64,000 nucleotides of DNA from Hansfordia pulvinata. Taxonomy: Eukaryota; Ascomycota; Sordariomycetes; Xylariales. The stretch is from positions 186,001 to 250,000 of the forward strand of contig BJKQ01000005.1 in the NCBI GenBank assembly GCA_006538405.1, given 5' to 3'. A program made the position numbers and the translations under genes. Below the pieces are notes generated by a model. The model did not search any database. It was not told the origin of the DNA and was given only the letters and a program-made list of their open reading frames with translations. Positions 21,644 to 34,497 of this stretch are shown here, piece by piece. The number at the start of each line of letters is the position of its first letter. The first letter of the stretch is position 1.

Positions 21644-24419
21644 ATGGCCAGCCTCAAGGACAGCGACGGCAACCTGGCCACGCTGGACAAGGTAGATAAA
21701 CTTCGAGAACTCTTGGGAGCCAAAGTCGCCTTGCCGCAGGTATGCCTTCAATGCCAACGCCCCTTATATCTCAAGTTCTTCCAACGAAAAAAAAAGCTGT
21801 TTCTAACGCCCGCTGCTCTTTCGGCAACAAGCTTGTGGTGGTCGGCGACCAGTCTTCCGGCAAGAGCTCGGTGCTCGAAGGGCTCACAGGTTTCGCCTTC
21901 CCGAGGGCCGCAGAGCTCTGCACCCGCTATGCGACGCAGATCACCTGCCGCCCCGACGATGAAGAGAGCATCAGTGTCTCCATCATCCCTAACGAGAGCG
22001 CCGACCCCGAGACGAGAAAGGCTCTCCTGTCCTTCCGCCGCACCATGACGGAGATGTCGGCTGACAACCTCGCTGACCTATTCCGAGCAGTGCGTGCCCC
22101 TGGCTTCCATGTGCGCTGGGTCTTTGGGGTGTTGGTTCTGACCGTATCCAGGCAAACGAGGAAATGGGTGTCAGCCAGAGCGCCCTGGATGATCAACTCG
22201 AGCGGTCCGCGTTCAGCGAGCACATTCTCAGAATCGAGAAGCTCGGACCCAAGGTCCGTAGACTCCAAAACCACCAACTCAAGGCCAGGCGACGACTGAC
22301 AAGCCCCTCAGGAAGAGCACTTTACTGTCATCGACGTCCCGGGTATCTTCCGCAGCGAGACGCAGGGTCAGTCTCGCTCAACACTTTCCTGGCACTGCCT
22401 CCTCTCCTTTGCGTATAGACACTGATCGGATGGGACAGGCCTTACCAAGGAAAGTGATATCCACTTGGTGATGAACATGGTCAAGCGCTACATGAAGGAC
22501 ACCAGAACCATGTAAGCATTGGCAACCCAGCTTCCTGGAAGACAGGTGGTAAGCTGTACCTGACGTAGTTGGGGCCATTACTGACTTTCCAATCTTCTCT
22601 CCCCGACAACAGCATACTGGCCATCATGCCCGCCAACGTCGATCCCGCTACGCAGGAGATTCTCAAGCTGGCCCGCGAGGTCGACCCCAAGATGAAGCGC
22701 ACCATGGCCGTCCTCACCAAGGCTGATTTGGCCGTCGAGAGAACCACACAGCGCATCGCCCAGGACTTTGTCATGAACAAGCGGGGCGACCTCGTGCTCG
22801 GCTACTACATCGTCAAGAACCGGGGCCCCGACGATGGTGACATGTCGCTGAAGGAAGGACGGGTCGCTGAGCGCCAGTTCTTTGCACAGGATGACTGGCG
22901 CGACATCCTCGTGTCGCAGCGTGTCGGTATGGACGCCCTCAAGCGCCGGGTCCGCCAGCTTCTCATGGACCTCATCAGGGTCGAGTTCCCCCAGCTCCAG
23001 GCCGACGTAAGGAGGCAGCTGTCCAAGACGAGGAGCCAGCGCGACAGTCTTGGGCCGCCCCGAAACGACGCTCTGTCCCAGCGGGCCTTTCTATCCAAGC
23101 TGAGCGAGAAGTTCCAGACCCTGTGTCGGGATGCCCTGAGGGCTCACTACACGGGGAGCCCCTTGTTTGCCGAGCACGAGAAGCTGCGGCTCGTCACACA
23201 CGTCGTCAATCTGAACGAACAGTTCGCGGATCTCATCTCCAAGTTTGGCCACACGTATCCATTCGTGCTGGCCGAGCGTCTTGTCGACGAAAAGGAGAGC
23301 ACAGACACGGGACCCGTAGCTCAACCACCAAATGGCCAACCACCCGTTGAGGGTGACGAGGAACTTGCTTGTAACTCCAAGAAGAACGAGACCATCTCGT
23401 CGGCCGTCCACGAAAATCCCGAGCTCGTTGACTTCCTTGTCGAGTCGACGCTCTTCGAGGACGACGCAGGCGAGTTCCCTCCCGGCGGGTTCGACGAGAA
23501 AAACCACCCCACGGCGCTTCTGCGGCGTATCGAACTGCTTTACTACAACAGCCGCGGTATCGAGCTCGGCACTGTGAGTTGACCTTAGCCAACCAAGTCT
23601 CAGAGCGCATCCCGCTGATTACCTACCCATGTACCATTTCTAGTACAGCGACCTTATGCTGGCAACCATGTTCAAGGAGCAGTCCAAGAAGTGGGTCGAC
23701 TATACGCTGCAGCATGTCAGCCTGGTCATCAAGAGCGTGCACGAGTTCATCGTTGAGGCGCTCGAGCTCGTTTGTGAGGACCCCGCGTCCGTGAGCGCTT
23801 GTGGAACATGCTCATCCTCGAGGAGTTGCAGCAGGCCTACCGCGGCGCGCTGGAGAACGCCAGGCACCTCCTCGCGATTGAGCGCGAGGGCCAGCCCTGC
23901 ACTCTGAACCACTACTTCAACGACAACCTCCAGAAGACCCGCGCAGACCAGATGGTGGCGACGGCCATGAGTCTCGCGAGCCGGGCGGAGCAGCAGCCCA
24001 ATGGGCATGCGGCAGATGATCAAGACAAACAGGACCGTGCTGAAGAGGAAAAGCCCAGAGGACACACCGAAGAGTCCATTCGGCTGACCGTGGCCGACCT
24101 GCGGAGGCTGACGGTCAACCAATCGAACCCGCGACACGCGCGTGTTGAGTTGCATGGCCTCCTGAAGAGCTATTACATGGTAGCGCGGAAGCGTTTCGTT
24201 GACGTCGTCTGCCAGCAGACCGTTTACCATCGCCTTCTGGGAAGCACCGGTAGTGCGAGGCCGCTGGGGATCTTCTGCAACGATATGGTTCAGGGCTTGG
24301 GGGATCAATTGCTCGAGATGGTCGCCGGGGAGGACCAGGCGACGAAGTCGTTGCGTGAGAATTTGAGCACCGAAATTGGGCGCTTCGAGCAGGCCTTGAA
24401 GATCCTCAAGGGGCGCTGA
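21644..24419 (+). CDS. Dynamin-like large GTPase, Mx/Vps1-like, no PH domain (frame break in stalk/GED part)
   Basis: A membrane-remodelling GTPase of the dynamin superfamily. Seven exons: 21644-21739, 21832-22089, 22152-22253, 22312-22366, 22439-22511, 22613-23573, 23644-24419. All introns are GT-AG and the phases agree. GTPase motifs are GDQSSGKSS (P-loop, residues 37-45), a Thr in CTRYATQITC, DVPG at 160-163 and TKAD in exon 6. A middle/stalk region and a C-terminal GTPase effector domain follow, with no PH or proline-rich domain. This architecture suits the fungal Mx-like group and the exact subfamily is uncertain. Exon 7 changes frame after VCEDP. One extra C in the C4 run at 23781-23784 gives DPRVRERLWNMLILEEL, which matches the family pattern, and a 773-aa protein. 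As written, the frame ends soon after. Confidence 0.9.
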
Positions 24420-24825
24420 ATAGCCAGGACGGAAAGAGACGGGATAGGGCGGTGCGAGGCGAGACTGGAGAAGTGGTCAGGCGGCGTCATCTACTCGCCC
24501 TCTGAGGTGGGGTTTTCTGTAACTGCGTCAGCGAATATAGACAAATAGAGAGGATCGTACGCAATTCTGACGGAGCTGATCTTCCCCTCAATTCTCTTTT
24601 CGGGCTGAATATCGCGATAGAGATCATTATGAAAATAATATGAGAATTAATAAGTCAAGTACTATGGATGGACATATCTCGACGTCGAGCCCCGAGCTCA
24701 AATGTGGAAATGGGTATCTATGAGTATTTGGGTGTCTCCCGGAGTGTCTTTGATTCGTTCATCATGCAATCAAGTCAAACGTGTCGTTGCTGGAGAAGCT
24801 GGGTGAGAAGCACGCTGGCAGTCCG
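24420..24825. other. Convergent 3' region, AT-rich
   Basis: Space between the dynamin gene (+) and the membrane protein gene (-). The segment at 24530-24665 is clearly AT-rich (for example ATGAAAATAATATGAG), consistent with 3' untranslated or polyadenylation sequence for one or both genes. Confidence 0.45.
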
Positions 24826-26382
24826 CTACTTGGCGACGGAGGGGCCAGCTGCCGCGCTGGCGGGGGCCTCTTCGATTTGTTTCGGGGTGCTCGTGTCGAC
24901 GTCCCTATCGGACACATCGCCAGTCGCAGCGGGCAGTAGCGGGTCGTCAGGCAGCTCCTCGATGCGAGAGCTTCCATCGATGGGCTGGTCGCGGTCGGCG
25001 GCTTCCTTTTCCAGGCGGACCTCGCGGCCGCGCTTGTGGCAGTACCAGAAGACGGAAAGGAGCACTGTCGTGAGTCAGCAAGATCAGAACTTTCCCGCTT
25101 GATGAGTTGGAGAAAAAAAAACCAAGGGATAAAACTCACAGAAAATGGCGACTGCCCAAAGAACGTTGGTGCCCATGAACGCGGGCCAGCGGGTCTTGAG
25201 GGCGTTGACGATGCCCTTGAGCAGGCCGGCGACAGCACCAGGCTTAGTGACGAGCTCCTGCAGGTTCTTGGGGCTGAAGAAGTCCTTGGCGGCCTCGGAC
25301 AGACCAGCCTTGGCACCCTCCTCGGCTGATAGCCCCTGGGCCTCGGCGGCGACAGCTAAAAGCTCCGGGGCGAGCTTGGCAGTCAGCTGATCGGGCAGGC
25401 GTGCCACGAGCTTCTTGAGGCCGTTGGGCAGCTTGTTGAAGCTGCGCTCCAGGACGCCGTCGCGGTCGTCAATGAGGCTGACGAGGTCCTGGTAGGCGGT
25501 GGGGACGCCGTTGGCGAGGTCCTTGAGCACCTGCGTGAAGCCCTTGATCAGGCCCTCGGTGTCCTTGGACAGGCTGAAGGCCTTGTTCTCCGACGCAGAC
25601 AGCTGCAGGTCCTCAAGCACACGCGCCAGCTCCTTCTCCTCTTTGCTGGCCTCTGACTCGGAGACGGCGGCCGTCTCGGGCTTGAGGCCCTCTTCGGTTG
25701 TCGTAGGGGCCGTAAGGGCGGCATTGCTCTTGGGCTTCCGGCGGACTGATAGATTGCGGCCGATGTTGGTGACGAACGAAAAGCGTTTGGATCTTGCGTC
25801 GGACGGTTTGTCGGTTTTGTCGGCCGTGCTGTCGGCCTTGGCCTTGCCTTTGCCTTTGCCCTTGTCCTTGGCCTTGATCTTCTTGTCCTTGGTGCTTCCT
25901 ATGCTGGACGCGTCGCTATCCCACTCGATGACGGGCGTCTTGACGCGCGGGGGGAGAGGCGGCGGCGTCTCATCATCCTGCTGGTCGGCAGCCAGCTGAG
26001 CGCGCGCCTCGGCATCCTCCGCCATGAGCTGTTTGATGAACTCCTCGTCGTCATGGTCGAGGAGCGGGCCGCTAGGGAATGCGCCGCTCGGGCCCTCTCC
26101 CGGGCCTTCTCCAGGAGACGACAATGGGGAGACCTCGAAGGGCTCCGGGTCAGCGTCAGCCGCCGGAGTGGTGATGATCTTGGGGTTGGGGGCAGGAGTG
26201 GCGGCGGCAGATTGGCCCTTGGGCTTATCGGACTTTGACCTGTCCTCGGTGGGCGTCGAGGTGGCGGCCTGTTGCTTGGTGGACTCGGCAGCGGCCTCTT
26301 CCTTTTCCTTCTCGAGGCGCTCTTTCTCGGCCTTCTCGGCGCGGTGCTTCTTCACCTTCTTGATGGTGAAGTATTCGAGCAT
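24826..26382 (-). CDS. Charged single-pass membrane protein, fungal hypothetical family
   Basis: Two exons, 25140-26382 and 24826-25064, with intron 25065-25139 (GTGAGT...ACAG), encode 493 aa. The start is taken as ATG 26382 (MLEYFTIKKVKKHRAEKAEK), an N-terminus I associate with a fungal family of unknown function; the open frame further upstream lacks this character. The order is a charged helical N-terminus, a long low-complexity acidic and proline region with DDETPPPLPPRVKTPVIEWD, a basic KDKKIKAKDKGKGKGKAKA segment, and an alanine-rich helical region. A transmembrane segment is created across the splice (VLWAVAIFLLLSVFWYCHKR), then an acidic tail of about 65 residues. No catalytic motif is visible. 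It is convergent with the dynamin gene. Confidence 0.7.
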
Positions 26383-27457
26383 CTTGACTGTGCGAACGGG
26401 TGAGGCGTCAATGTATGCATGCAAGAGAGGCGTATGCAGACTGTTGTTGTGGGGAGAGTGGAAAGAGATCGAGGCCGCGGGCGGAAGCGAGGGCAAGGAC
26501 GAGTGGGTGGGTGGATGTTGAAGAAAGTGGAAGTGATGGCGGGCCGCGCTTCCTTGTTTCGATCAGGCACAACGCAAGCGCCGGCCGCCGGGCGCGTAAG
26601 GAGGTAGCGGGTGTGGTGGTAGGCCCAGGATGCGGGAGGCCTGGGAGCCCGTGAGCCTGTGAAATGTGAGGGCAGCGGAGCCGCGGGCGTCGCTAGTGCC
26701 CGCAAACCCCACGAGCATGAATACGAGCTGTTGCTCAACCTGATGCGCCTGACAGCATGATGCCTGTTTGGGAATGACTTGGTACATAATCCATTGTGAT
26801 GTCATGCGCTGGCCGACTCCCGCAGCACTGGACGTACATAGGTACCTTCCACCATACCGTTTACAACGAAACCGGTCATGTGGCGTAGAGAGCTGTGGCG
26901 GTGCAGACCAGTGGCGCGAGCTGCCCACCCCCCCGGACCTATCCATTCTTGCCTCAGGTACTGGAGCAAATCTCCAGAGGTGAGATTCTGGACCCGGGTA
27001 TCGTACATGTAGGCTGCCTCCCAATCTATGGAACCCAGTAGGACATCTCTGGCGGTATCCTCTCCTGCAGACAGCAGCTTGGCCTAGGCATGGTCAACAT
27101 GCGCTCGCACTGAAGCTGCGGCACATCTCAAGCGATGGCCGGTGATCCCCATCCTTTCCACTCCTCCGGTTTTACATACAGTGACGCCCGTAGCCAGAAG
27201 AAGTGCACATCTTCGGCAGAACGCTTTGGAACAAATACGTGGCTGTAGATGCTCTGATAGATTCATGGCTTGCTAGCTGTTGGCATGTGCTGGACCCCGT
27301 ATCATTCAGCAATCTCGAGGTTGATCGTCCTCTATTGTGCGTGATTTGTCGAACCGCATTCCCCTCTGGCGACAGTGACGATAGCTAGTGAAGGCTTGTC
27401 CTATTGCTGGTCACTGGCTCATAGCCCGAGCTGGTGATTTCCTAACCCGTCAAAATA
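26383..27457. other. Intergenic, about 1.1 kb
   Basis: Upstream of the membrane protein gene and downstream of Nse1, both on the minus strand. No gene supported. Confidence 0.5.
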
Positions 27458-28465
27458 TCACTCATCCATTTCTTCCTCTTCTCCCTCCTCCTCCTCCTCC
27501 TCTCCCTGCATGATCTCTTCGACCATGTTGCTATTCGATCCTCCCTTTCCGCTTCGTCTCCTGCCCCGCTGATAGGCCTCCGTCTCTGTCACTGCCCTCT
27601 GCCCCACGAAATGCTTTCCCGTCCACTCAATGTTGCAATTTGGGCACGTGTTGCCCCGTCGCGCGCGCCAAAGCGCATCTGTGCAGATGTCGTGGACCCG
27701 CGCGTTGCAGTCTCGATCGGAGCAGCGCTGTCCCACTGTGACAATGTCCTTACAAGCGGCACAGATCTTGATGCGCTGCCACTCTCCATCCTCAGCCTCG
27801 GGTTCGTTGTATGACTCGAACAACCACGCACGCAGCTCAATGAGCGCGCGCGGGCTCAGGCTGTACATGCCCTCGCGGCTGCGCTCGAACCAGCCCTCCT
27901 CCACCATGCTCCTCATCACGGCCTCGGCCTCCGAAGACTTGAGGCCCTTGAGAGCCTGCATCGCGGGCGGAGCCTCGCCGTCTTGTAGATCGCCAGCTGC
28001 CTCGGTGGGTTTCGGCGCCGCCCTGAGCTTGTTGGCTTGCATCTCGTCGAGGCACATGACCTCCATCCGCGGTGTGTTGTATTTCTCAAACATGGCGTCG
28101 ATGACTCGCTTGATAAAGGCAATCTCCTCAGCCGAGTGGAGCGTGGCCATCTGGGTGATGGGGTCGGATGTCGTATTGACAATCGCCCAAATCCGCACGT
28201 TGTCGACTTGGTGCAGGTGGCTCCGGATCTCGAGGTCGAAGTCCGAGATGGCCTCGGACGCAGCCGAGACGTAAGACTGGAAGTCTTCCATTGTGATTTG
28301 GGCGGGAAGGGTCTTGTCGCCGTTGGCGTCCTGCTCCGTGAAGATGGCGGCCAGTACGGGCTGTCCCTGCTCAAAGGTCATGGTTCCTCGGGCCATGAAG
28401 GCCTGGAGAAACGTGCGGTTGCCATCGTCGTAGTTTCCCCTGATCCCGTCATCGCTTTCGTCCAT
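27458..28465 (-). CDS. nse1: Nse1, RING-like subunit of the Smc5-Smc6 complex
   Basis: Nse1 pairs with Nse3 in the Smc5/6 complex, which acts in DNA repair and chromosome segregation, and carries a RING-like ubiquitin ligase domain. This is a single exon of 335 aa starting at ATG 28465 (MDESDDGIRGNYDDGNRTFL); the frame opens earlier but only with a GTG. The N-terminal winged-helix part has NRTFLQAFMARGTMTFEQG and ITQMATLHSAEEIAFIKRVI, typical of the family. The C-terminal variant RING has CAACKDIV, CSDRDCNARVHDIC and CPNC, supplying the Cys/His ligands. A very acidic tail of Glu runs follows. No frame problem is seen. Confidence 0.9.
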   Translation of the reverse strand: MDESDDGIRGNYDDGNRTFLQAFMARGTMTFEQGQPVLAAIFTEQDANGDKTLPAQITMEDFQSYVSAASEAISDFDLEIRSHLHQVDNVRIWAIVNTTSDPITQMATLHSAEEIAFIKRVIDAMFEKYNTPRMEVMCLDEMQANKLRAAPKPTEAAGDLQDGEAPPAMQALKGLKSSEAEAVMRSMVEEGWFERSREGMYSLSPRALIELRAWLFESYNEPEAEDGEWQRIKICAACKDIVTVGQRCSDRDCNARVHDICTDALWRARRGNTCPNCNIEWTGKHFVGQRAVTETEAYQRGRRRSGKGGSNSNMVEEIMQGEEEEEEGEEEEMDE

Positions 28466-30385
28466 GCTGGCGCGCGTACGCACAATGCCGCCGCGGCCGG
28501 TGGTCTCTGCCGAAAGTGAGGTGCTCGGCGGGTTTCTGCGGCGGCGCGTTTCGAGAGTGCTGCCAATCTTCCGTCCAGACTGAACCGAGCTTGAACGATT
28601 GTGGCGGCCAGGTGATAAGCCGGTTCATATGCAAATGCTTAGGTAGGAAGCGTTGGGAGAGTGGATGTGGTGCGTGATCGCCGCAGAGCGACGCGTCTGG
28701 GAAAGTGGCTGACGCGTTAATTGATTCTGGCACGAGGCAACGACAGCGCCGGCCGAGTCAGCGTCTGGTGGTGGGGCAGTCGCGCCTTCCCCCATACCCA
28801 CCAGTAGCTGTAGTCAACTTCTCCCAGTGTGAATAGAACCACCAACTTCCACGGGCGCCGCGTTCATCATGGTGATCGATTCGATACCACAGTCACCACC
28901 CGTGCTGGTCTTTCTGGCGCCTACTATAGCGACGCCGACTCCTCTTCCTCCATCATTTCGATGTTTGTGGGCGAGATCTCAGCTGTCATGGCTACCTTGA
29001 TTCCTTATCTCTCATTCTTGCTTCGAACAATTCTAGCCCGCTTGGCGGATGAAACTGGTCAACCCGGACCGGCACTGTGACCATCGCCATCACACATCTC
29101 CCCGCCCATGCTATTGCTTGCGTCTGTTGCATCCGAGATAAGCGACTGCTTCCCTGCCCATAGCCCTGGTTCCGCGCTATATACCATCTCTGTTATGGCG
29201 AGACTGCAGACCATGGCTCCAGCATCACCAACTTCTTGTGGCTACAATGTCGATCTCGCCACATCGTTTTGATTCTTGGGGGATCTTCGACCGCTTGCCT
29301 GACCCCTCGTGCTCACTCTGGCTCAAAGAACGATGGGAGGCCGCCGCCATGTTGGTCGCAGCGCTCTGCTACACACCTCGGATGTATCAAGACCTCGGCC
29401 CTTGCCGCTATTGCGCTCTCGACTCAGCCGTCATGCTGTCCTCTCCCATCCGACTGGAGCGCGGGCGGGCATCATCGTTTCGGGCTTCTTCTCCGCTATT
29501 CGGTCTTTCATCTCTCTGTCAGGCCCAGAATGAGCCGCACCGGATTCTTGGGTCTAGGGTTTCTCCAACGTGGGCCGCGAACACGAAGAAAAAGACCGTC
29601 GTCTAGCCCACCAATGCCCTCGTGGTGGTCCGCCGAGGCCTGGGACTCTCCTCACCTCGACCCAACAGCCCTCGGAAGACCGACTTCTGTTGGCTTCCCC
29701 ATGAGTCCGGAGCCTTGGCAAGGTGAAGAAGGGTGCCAATCGGAGCTACGACATCAAAGAGGCCGCAACTCACGTCGAGATCCCTGCAGAGCGACACACC
29801 ACACCGGCCACGCTCCTCGACTTGTGATGTTCTCTGCGTCTATCGTTACATCCCCCGCATCTTCAGCGCGCATACGTGGGCCTGGACATCCTCGTGCCCG
29901 CTCGTTGCAAGCATGCCCCCCTTGTCGCATGCCCGCGGTGCTTTACCATGGGCCCCCCTGTCTGTCATCATCATGCTACTTTCTGCCCTATCTGGCCGGC
30001 TGCTGACAGGAACGCGCAAGACTCGGCGCATTCGTCCACGTTTTGGATTATGCGCAACCCATGCCGCACTTCAACGCATACACAGCCGCCCTCCGTTCCC
30101 CAGATTCCGCACGAGATCTGCCTCAACGATGCCGATTCCGCCACTACTGGCCTGGGTAGACCGCGTGACATGTATCCCGGGGCGGGGCCGGCGCCGCTAC
30201 GACGCGCTACGACGGAATATATACTGCGAGTCGCGTCCGCATTATTTCATTTCTTATCAGATCAGTCTTCTAGGCCTTCAAGATTGCGCTGCTACGGGAG
30301 CTTCGACTTCGCGCCATCATCCCGGCTCTGAGTAGCTCGGCGATATCCCTACCTTACAGTTAATATCGAGCCCTCATAGGTTACG
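28466..30385. other. Intergenic, about 1.9 kb, divergent
   Basis: Lies between Nse1 (-) and the 7-TM gene (+). No gene could be supported. One short piece near 29720-29825 has mildly protein-like composition, but it has no start or splice context. Confidence 0.45.
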
Positions 30386-31935
30386 ATGGAATTGCAACTC
30401 CCGGTCCAGCTGCACGCCACCGCTGCAGGTGTTTTGGCATACTCGGCAATATGCGCGTTGAGCGGCTTGTTGCTGCTTTGGCTTGTATGGGTACATAGAG
30501 AGAGAACCAGTTGTGAGTTCGCTGAGCTTTGCGATGCTCTGAGCATACAGTGTGGGATTCTAACACAGCATGTTCGGCATAGTCGTTGCACTGATCGGCT
30601 ACTTCACCTTGCTATCTACTACTTGTAGCATCGCAGAGCAGGCCATATTTTACGTGTCAGTCGCTTTGGACTCGTCTGCATCCGAGCTCCCGTGCCTGGC
30701 TAATAACAACCAGGACTTGGAAAGACACGGTCACGGAACAGTACAACGAAGCCGTCCGCAGGCCAGAAAGCCCCGAAGTGTCTCACAGCAACGCCATGAC
30801 AGGAGCTCAACTGGTCCTCTTCTACATTCGTGAGCCGTTCCCTCACCTCATACCGCGGTAAGCGCTGACGAGTGCTCAGAGTACACATGCTATAACATCG
30901 AAGCAACATTGGTTCTCTTCTGGGCTTTTTCTCTGACGCAGTCTGTGTACGGTTGGCTGGAGAACCCGCGCCTTCGCAAGGTCGCCAGCCGTATCAACAT
31001 TGCCGGAAAAGTCACCTCCATCATCTTGCCTCTCATCCTTTACTCTCTGCTTCAGGTGCCTGCAATCCAGAAGTCATATCTCGGGTACTTCGTGGTGGCC
31101 GATATACTACGTCAGTTGAACCGCGCCTTTCTGCCTCCGCTCATACTAACACCTCCCAGTGGTGCTTAATCTGGCAGTCGGCTGTATACTACTTTTAGCC
31201 ATTTTGGCCAAGTACATTCAGGCTCGTCGAAAATTCAAAACATGGAGCGTCAACTATGGAAAAGGCCATCCAGTCTCCGGTAGTCCTGGATCTCGAAGTA
31301 CCTTCTCCACGAAAACGCCCAAGCCCGCGGGCATATATGACCGCTGGCTTCTGGCTCGCTTCACAGTCGGATTCTGCATTCTCGGGTAAGCAAGCTCTTC
31401 CCACCAACATGGCTCTTAACGGAACCCGCGCTCATCCAATTGTGGCAGGGTATTCGAGGTGGCCAACATCATTGGACAACTCGGCGGGCATGCCAATGCC
31501 ACCAAAGACCTTCTGGCCGGAGAACCCGATTTCAGTATCGAGCGTGGAAGCCGAACGATCCTCATGTTCCTCCCAGGAGTCTCGCCATCTCTCCTGTCGT
31601 TTGTCGTGTTTGGAACCACGCGACCCTTTCGGTGCTATATGTACAACACATTCGTACCGAAGGTATTCCGAAAAGAAAACAATGAGATGGAAAGCCGTCG
31701 GATTTCCATTGCCATTGACGCCCGCGAGTCCAAGCGCGAATCGAAGACGATCAACAACCATGGCCACAGACCCAGCGTCAGCATCTCGAAAATCGACGAC
31801 CGAGGCATCATCATGCACCCTATCAGACCACACAGAGAATGGCGTCCCGAGCGGCTCGATTCTGACGACGAGGCAGTCATTCTCGTCTACCCAAGTCCCG
31901 TCGAGCACCCGGCCAGAGGCGGCAATTGGGTTTGA
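30386..31935 (+). CDS. Seven-transmembrane integral membrane protein, GPCR-like topology
   Basis: Six exons: 30386-30512, 30583-30655, 30714-30829, 30880-31110, 31160-31385, 31449-31935. Introns are 49-70 nt, all GT-AG with consistent phases, giving 419 aa. Seven hydrophobic segments are visible: AYSAICALSGLLLLWLVWV; FVALIGYFTLLSTTCSIAEQ; the LVLFYI segment running into ATLVLFWAFSLTQSVY; AGKVTSIILPLILYSLLQV; LNLAVGCILLLAILAKYI; RFTVGFCILGVFEVANIIG; and LPGVSPSLLSFVVFGTT. A hydrophilic tail of about 110 residues is rich in Arg, Ser and Asp. The layout (short N-terminus, seven helices, long cytoplasmic tail) fits a receptor-like protein of a fungal family without assigned function. No ligand or G-protein motif can be named. 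Confidence 0.75.
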
Positions 31936-33698
31936 GCATCAGGTGCCAAGTCTTGCGCAAGACCCCGGGTCCCTTAAAGCGGCACTCCATGCTGCAAGGG
32001 GTCTGCCCCCCAACCCCCCATCCATGAACAGGGGTTCACACGAGGACATCAAGAGCCTCTCCAGACGGCCGATCACGCAATAACAGATCCACGGAACGGT
32101 CACCATGAGACCCAGCCGAAAGCCCAAACTCTTACCCCTCGCGCCCCGCCATCTGTGCTACCACGGGGTCACCACAGCGAACTCGCATCCCGCCCTTGCT
32201 AGCACTTGGCTGAGGATATCCACTGAGATGCACATGTCCATGCCCTTGAAAGCCATAGCGCAATGAGGGCAGTGATCATCTCCCGACGAACCGCACCGTC
32301 TTCGCAGGACTTAGAACTTAGATGACAAAGGCTCTTCGGACCTCAAGAAAATCTTGCAAGCCAATTCGTCTCAAAGCCCCCCACTTCTGCCACAACACCA
32401 GATGTGGAGAGTACGTCTTCAGACTCTCGGCCGAGAGCGCAGCGTCTCTGGCCTGTCCGTGGTCACTGGTGCCCCAGAGGTGGTTGTGGTCTCGGCTTCT
32501 AGCGGCTGCGTCCACTTTCTGCCTTCTTTCTGGCGGTTCGCAATCTACTCTGCCCAGACAAAATATGGCCGAACGTGTCAGCGTTTACACATAACCCACT
32601 GGGAACGACCAGGGAGGCCCAGTACCCACGCAGGTTGAGGTAGGACTGGAATGGGATGTGGGAGAGCGGGACGGGACCCCGAAAGCCCTCTTCGTTCGAA
32701 TTTCGCGGACTTTGCTCAGGAGAGAATGCGGGGACCCCGGTCTCTCGCCCTCTTCCTCGCGTTCGCAGCCATGCGGAGTATACGCCCATTGACGACCAGG
32801 GACGGTCCAACCCCTGTCGAGCGTGCAGCGATGAGCGACCCCAAGCATTGCACTTATGTATGCATGAGTACACGCATACAAGTCGCAGCGTGATACGACG
32901 CCAAAGCTCCGAGGGGGTATAGGGCAACGGCAGGGGCCGCATGTTCTGGGCGAGGTCCGATGGGGACAGAAGGGTTGCCTCGCACTTTGTAGGGCCCCCT
33001 TTTCGCACTGGAGGGTATCCATTGGGTAGCAATCCGAAAGTCGCATAATATTCTGTAGTCTCTTGCCGCGCAAGTGCACGCCCAGATCTTCTCTGTCCGG
33101 GCCATGTGACTACACGCCGCAGTCCACCGGAGGAAGGGCAGCCGCACAGCCCCATCGCAGACTCGCGGGCTGGGGGCTCGATGGGATTCCGGGTGTCGAC
33201 TTCCGCCTGCTGGAAGCCTGCTCACTCACGGGCCATGCAATGCTCAAGCCGACACGACTCCTTCCACCTCTCCCAGTGCTCACGCTCATGCCGCCTCCCA
33301 AGCCCACATGGAGTGAACCGCGGGACGAGGTCCGCCCCCCTCGACACGCGACGCAACATCGTGAAGTAGCATCATTACCTCGTGTCCTCCTGGTCGGTAG
33401 AGAAGCGACTGCTTTCGTCCTTAACGTAGAAAGCAGGTCTCCTTGCCCCCCCTCCCCCCGAACGAGAATGCTGCGGTCTTTACACACCAGAAAGTCGATG
33501 CATTGTTCCGGCACCCGGCTGTAACCCATACCTAACAGAACAGTCGAAAAGCCTGGAGCACGCAAGCCGCCAGGGCCGTTGTCCAGACCGACCGATGGAC
33601 CTTGCTTATCCGGCTGGAATCGGCCGCGTGCCTGTCCCTAAGGGTCGAAGGGCAGGTCTCCGAACACACACTCTCTCTATCCCGCCCCCCCCCCCCCC

Positions 33699-33739
<41 letters not shown>

Positions 33740-34497
33740 CTCTCTCTCTCCCTTGAGAATCTGGTCTTTCACCCCTCACGATGCGCCATTGGCATCGCTG
33801 ATCAAGGACCAGGCAGCTGGCTGTGTGATGTACGGGCGGGGTTAACGCTGGCCATCGTCCAACGCCACCGTAATGACCTTCTCCTGGTTCGCCATCACTG
33901 CGCCTGAGTAAATGCCTCAATGATTTCTTTTGTCGAGGCTTCCGTGCTCTGTAAACGTATTCGCGCTGTGCGATCATGCCATATTGTCATGCTTCTTGGT
34001 GAATCGATATAGATACCTGGATCACTTGCGCATCGGCGCAAGAACTCTCGAAGCAGCTCAAACTATGGCCTCAGCAACGCCAACTCAGCAGGGATCTCCG
34101 CGAGCAGCGAAGAATCCAGTAGTGTACTGCGAATTGTCCACGAATAAGGTCACCGAGATTGGACAACATTTTGGATATCGAGGCATTTGCCATTGGTATT
34201 TGTCAGAACTCAGTGTACAGGCTAATAAGAATGGCTGCGACAAAACCATGCACCAGTCGCGCCCAAGCACCGAGTGAGGTGGCGAATTGGGCCGCTCTGG
34301 GGTCGCTTAATGTATGTAAATAGGTAGGTAGGGATATGTAAAATGTGCTGACACAATGGACGACGCAATCCATCCGTGATGTGTTCATGGTTCGTATGTG
34401 ATGACACTGTGAGTCACACTGTCTGGAAGTGACACCGTGGGGCATAGACGAACGCGATCATCGACGGATGACAACAACGCTCATGTCCTGCCCGCCC
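31936..34497. other. Intergenic, about 2.5 kb, no gene supported
   Basis: 3' flank of the 7-TM gene and of the GRAM-VASt gene (convergent). No supported gene. It contains the composite poly-C/CA/TC microsatellite at 33685-33751. Confidence 0.45.
33685..33751. repeat. Composite microsatellite C14-(CA)19-(TC)n
   Basis: Fourteen C (33685-33698), then 19 CA units (33701-33738), then about six TC units. It lies in intergenic DNA. Confidence 0.9.

Noticed and set aside
29236..30335. Several open frames, one piece reading KKGANRSYDIKEAATHVEIP
   Set aside because: Too short, in a frame closed by stops on both sides, and no splice partners found.
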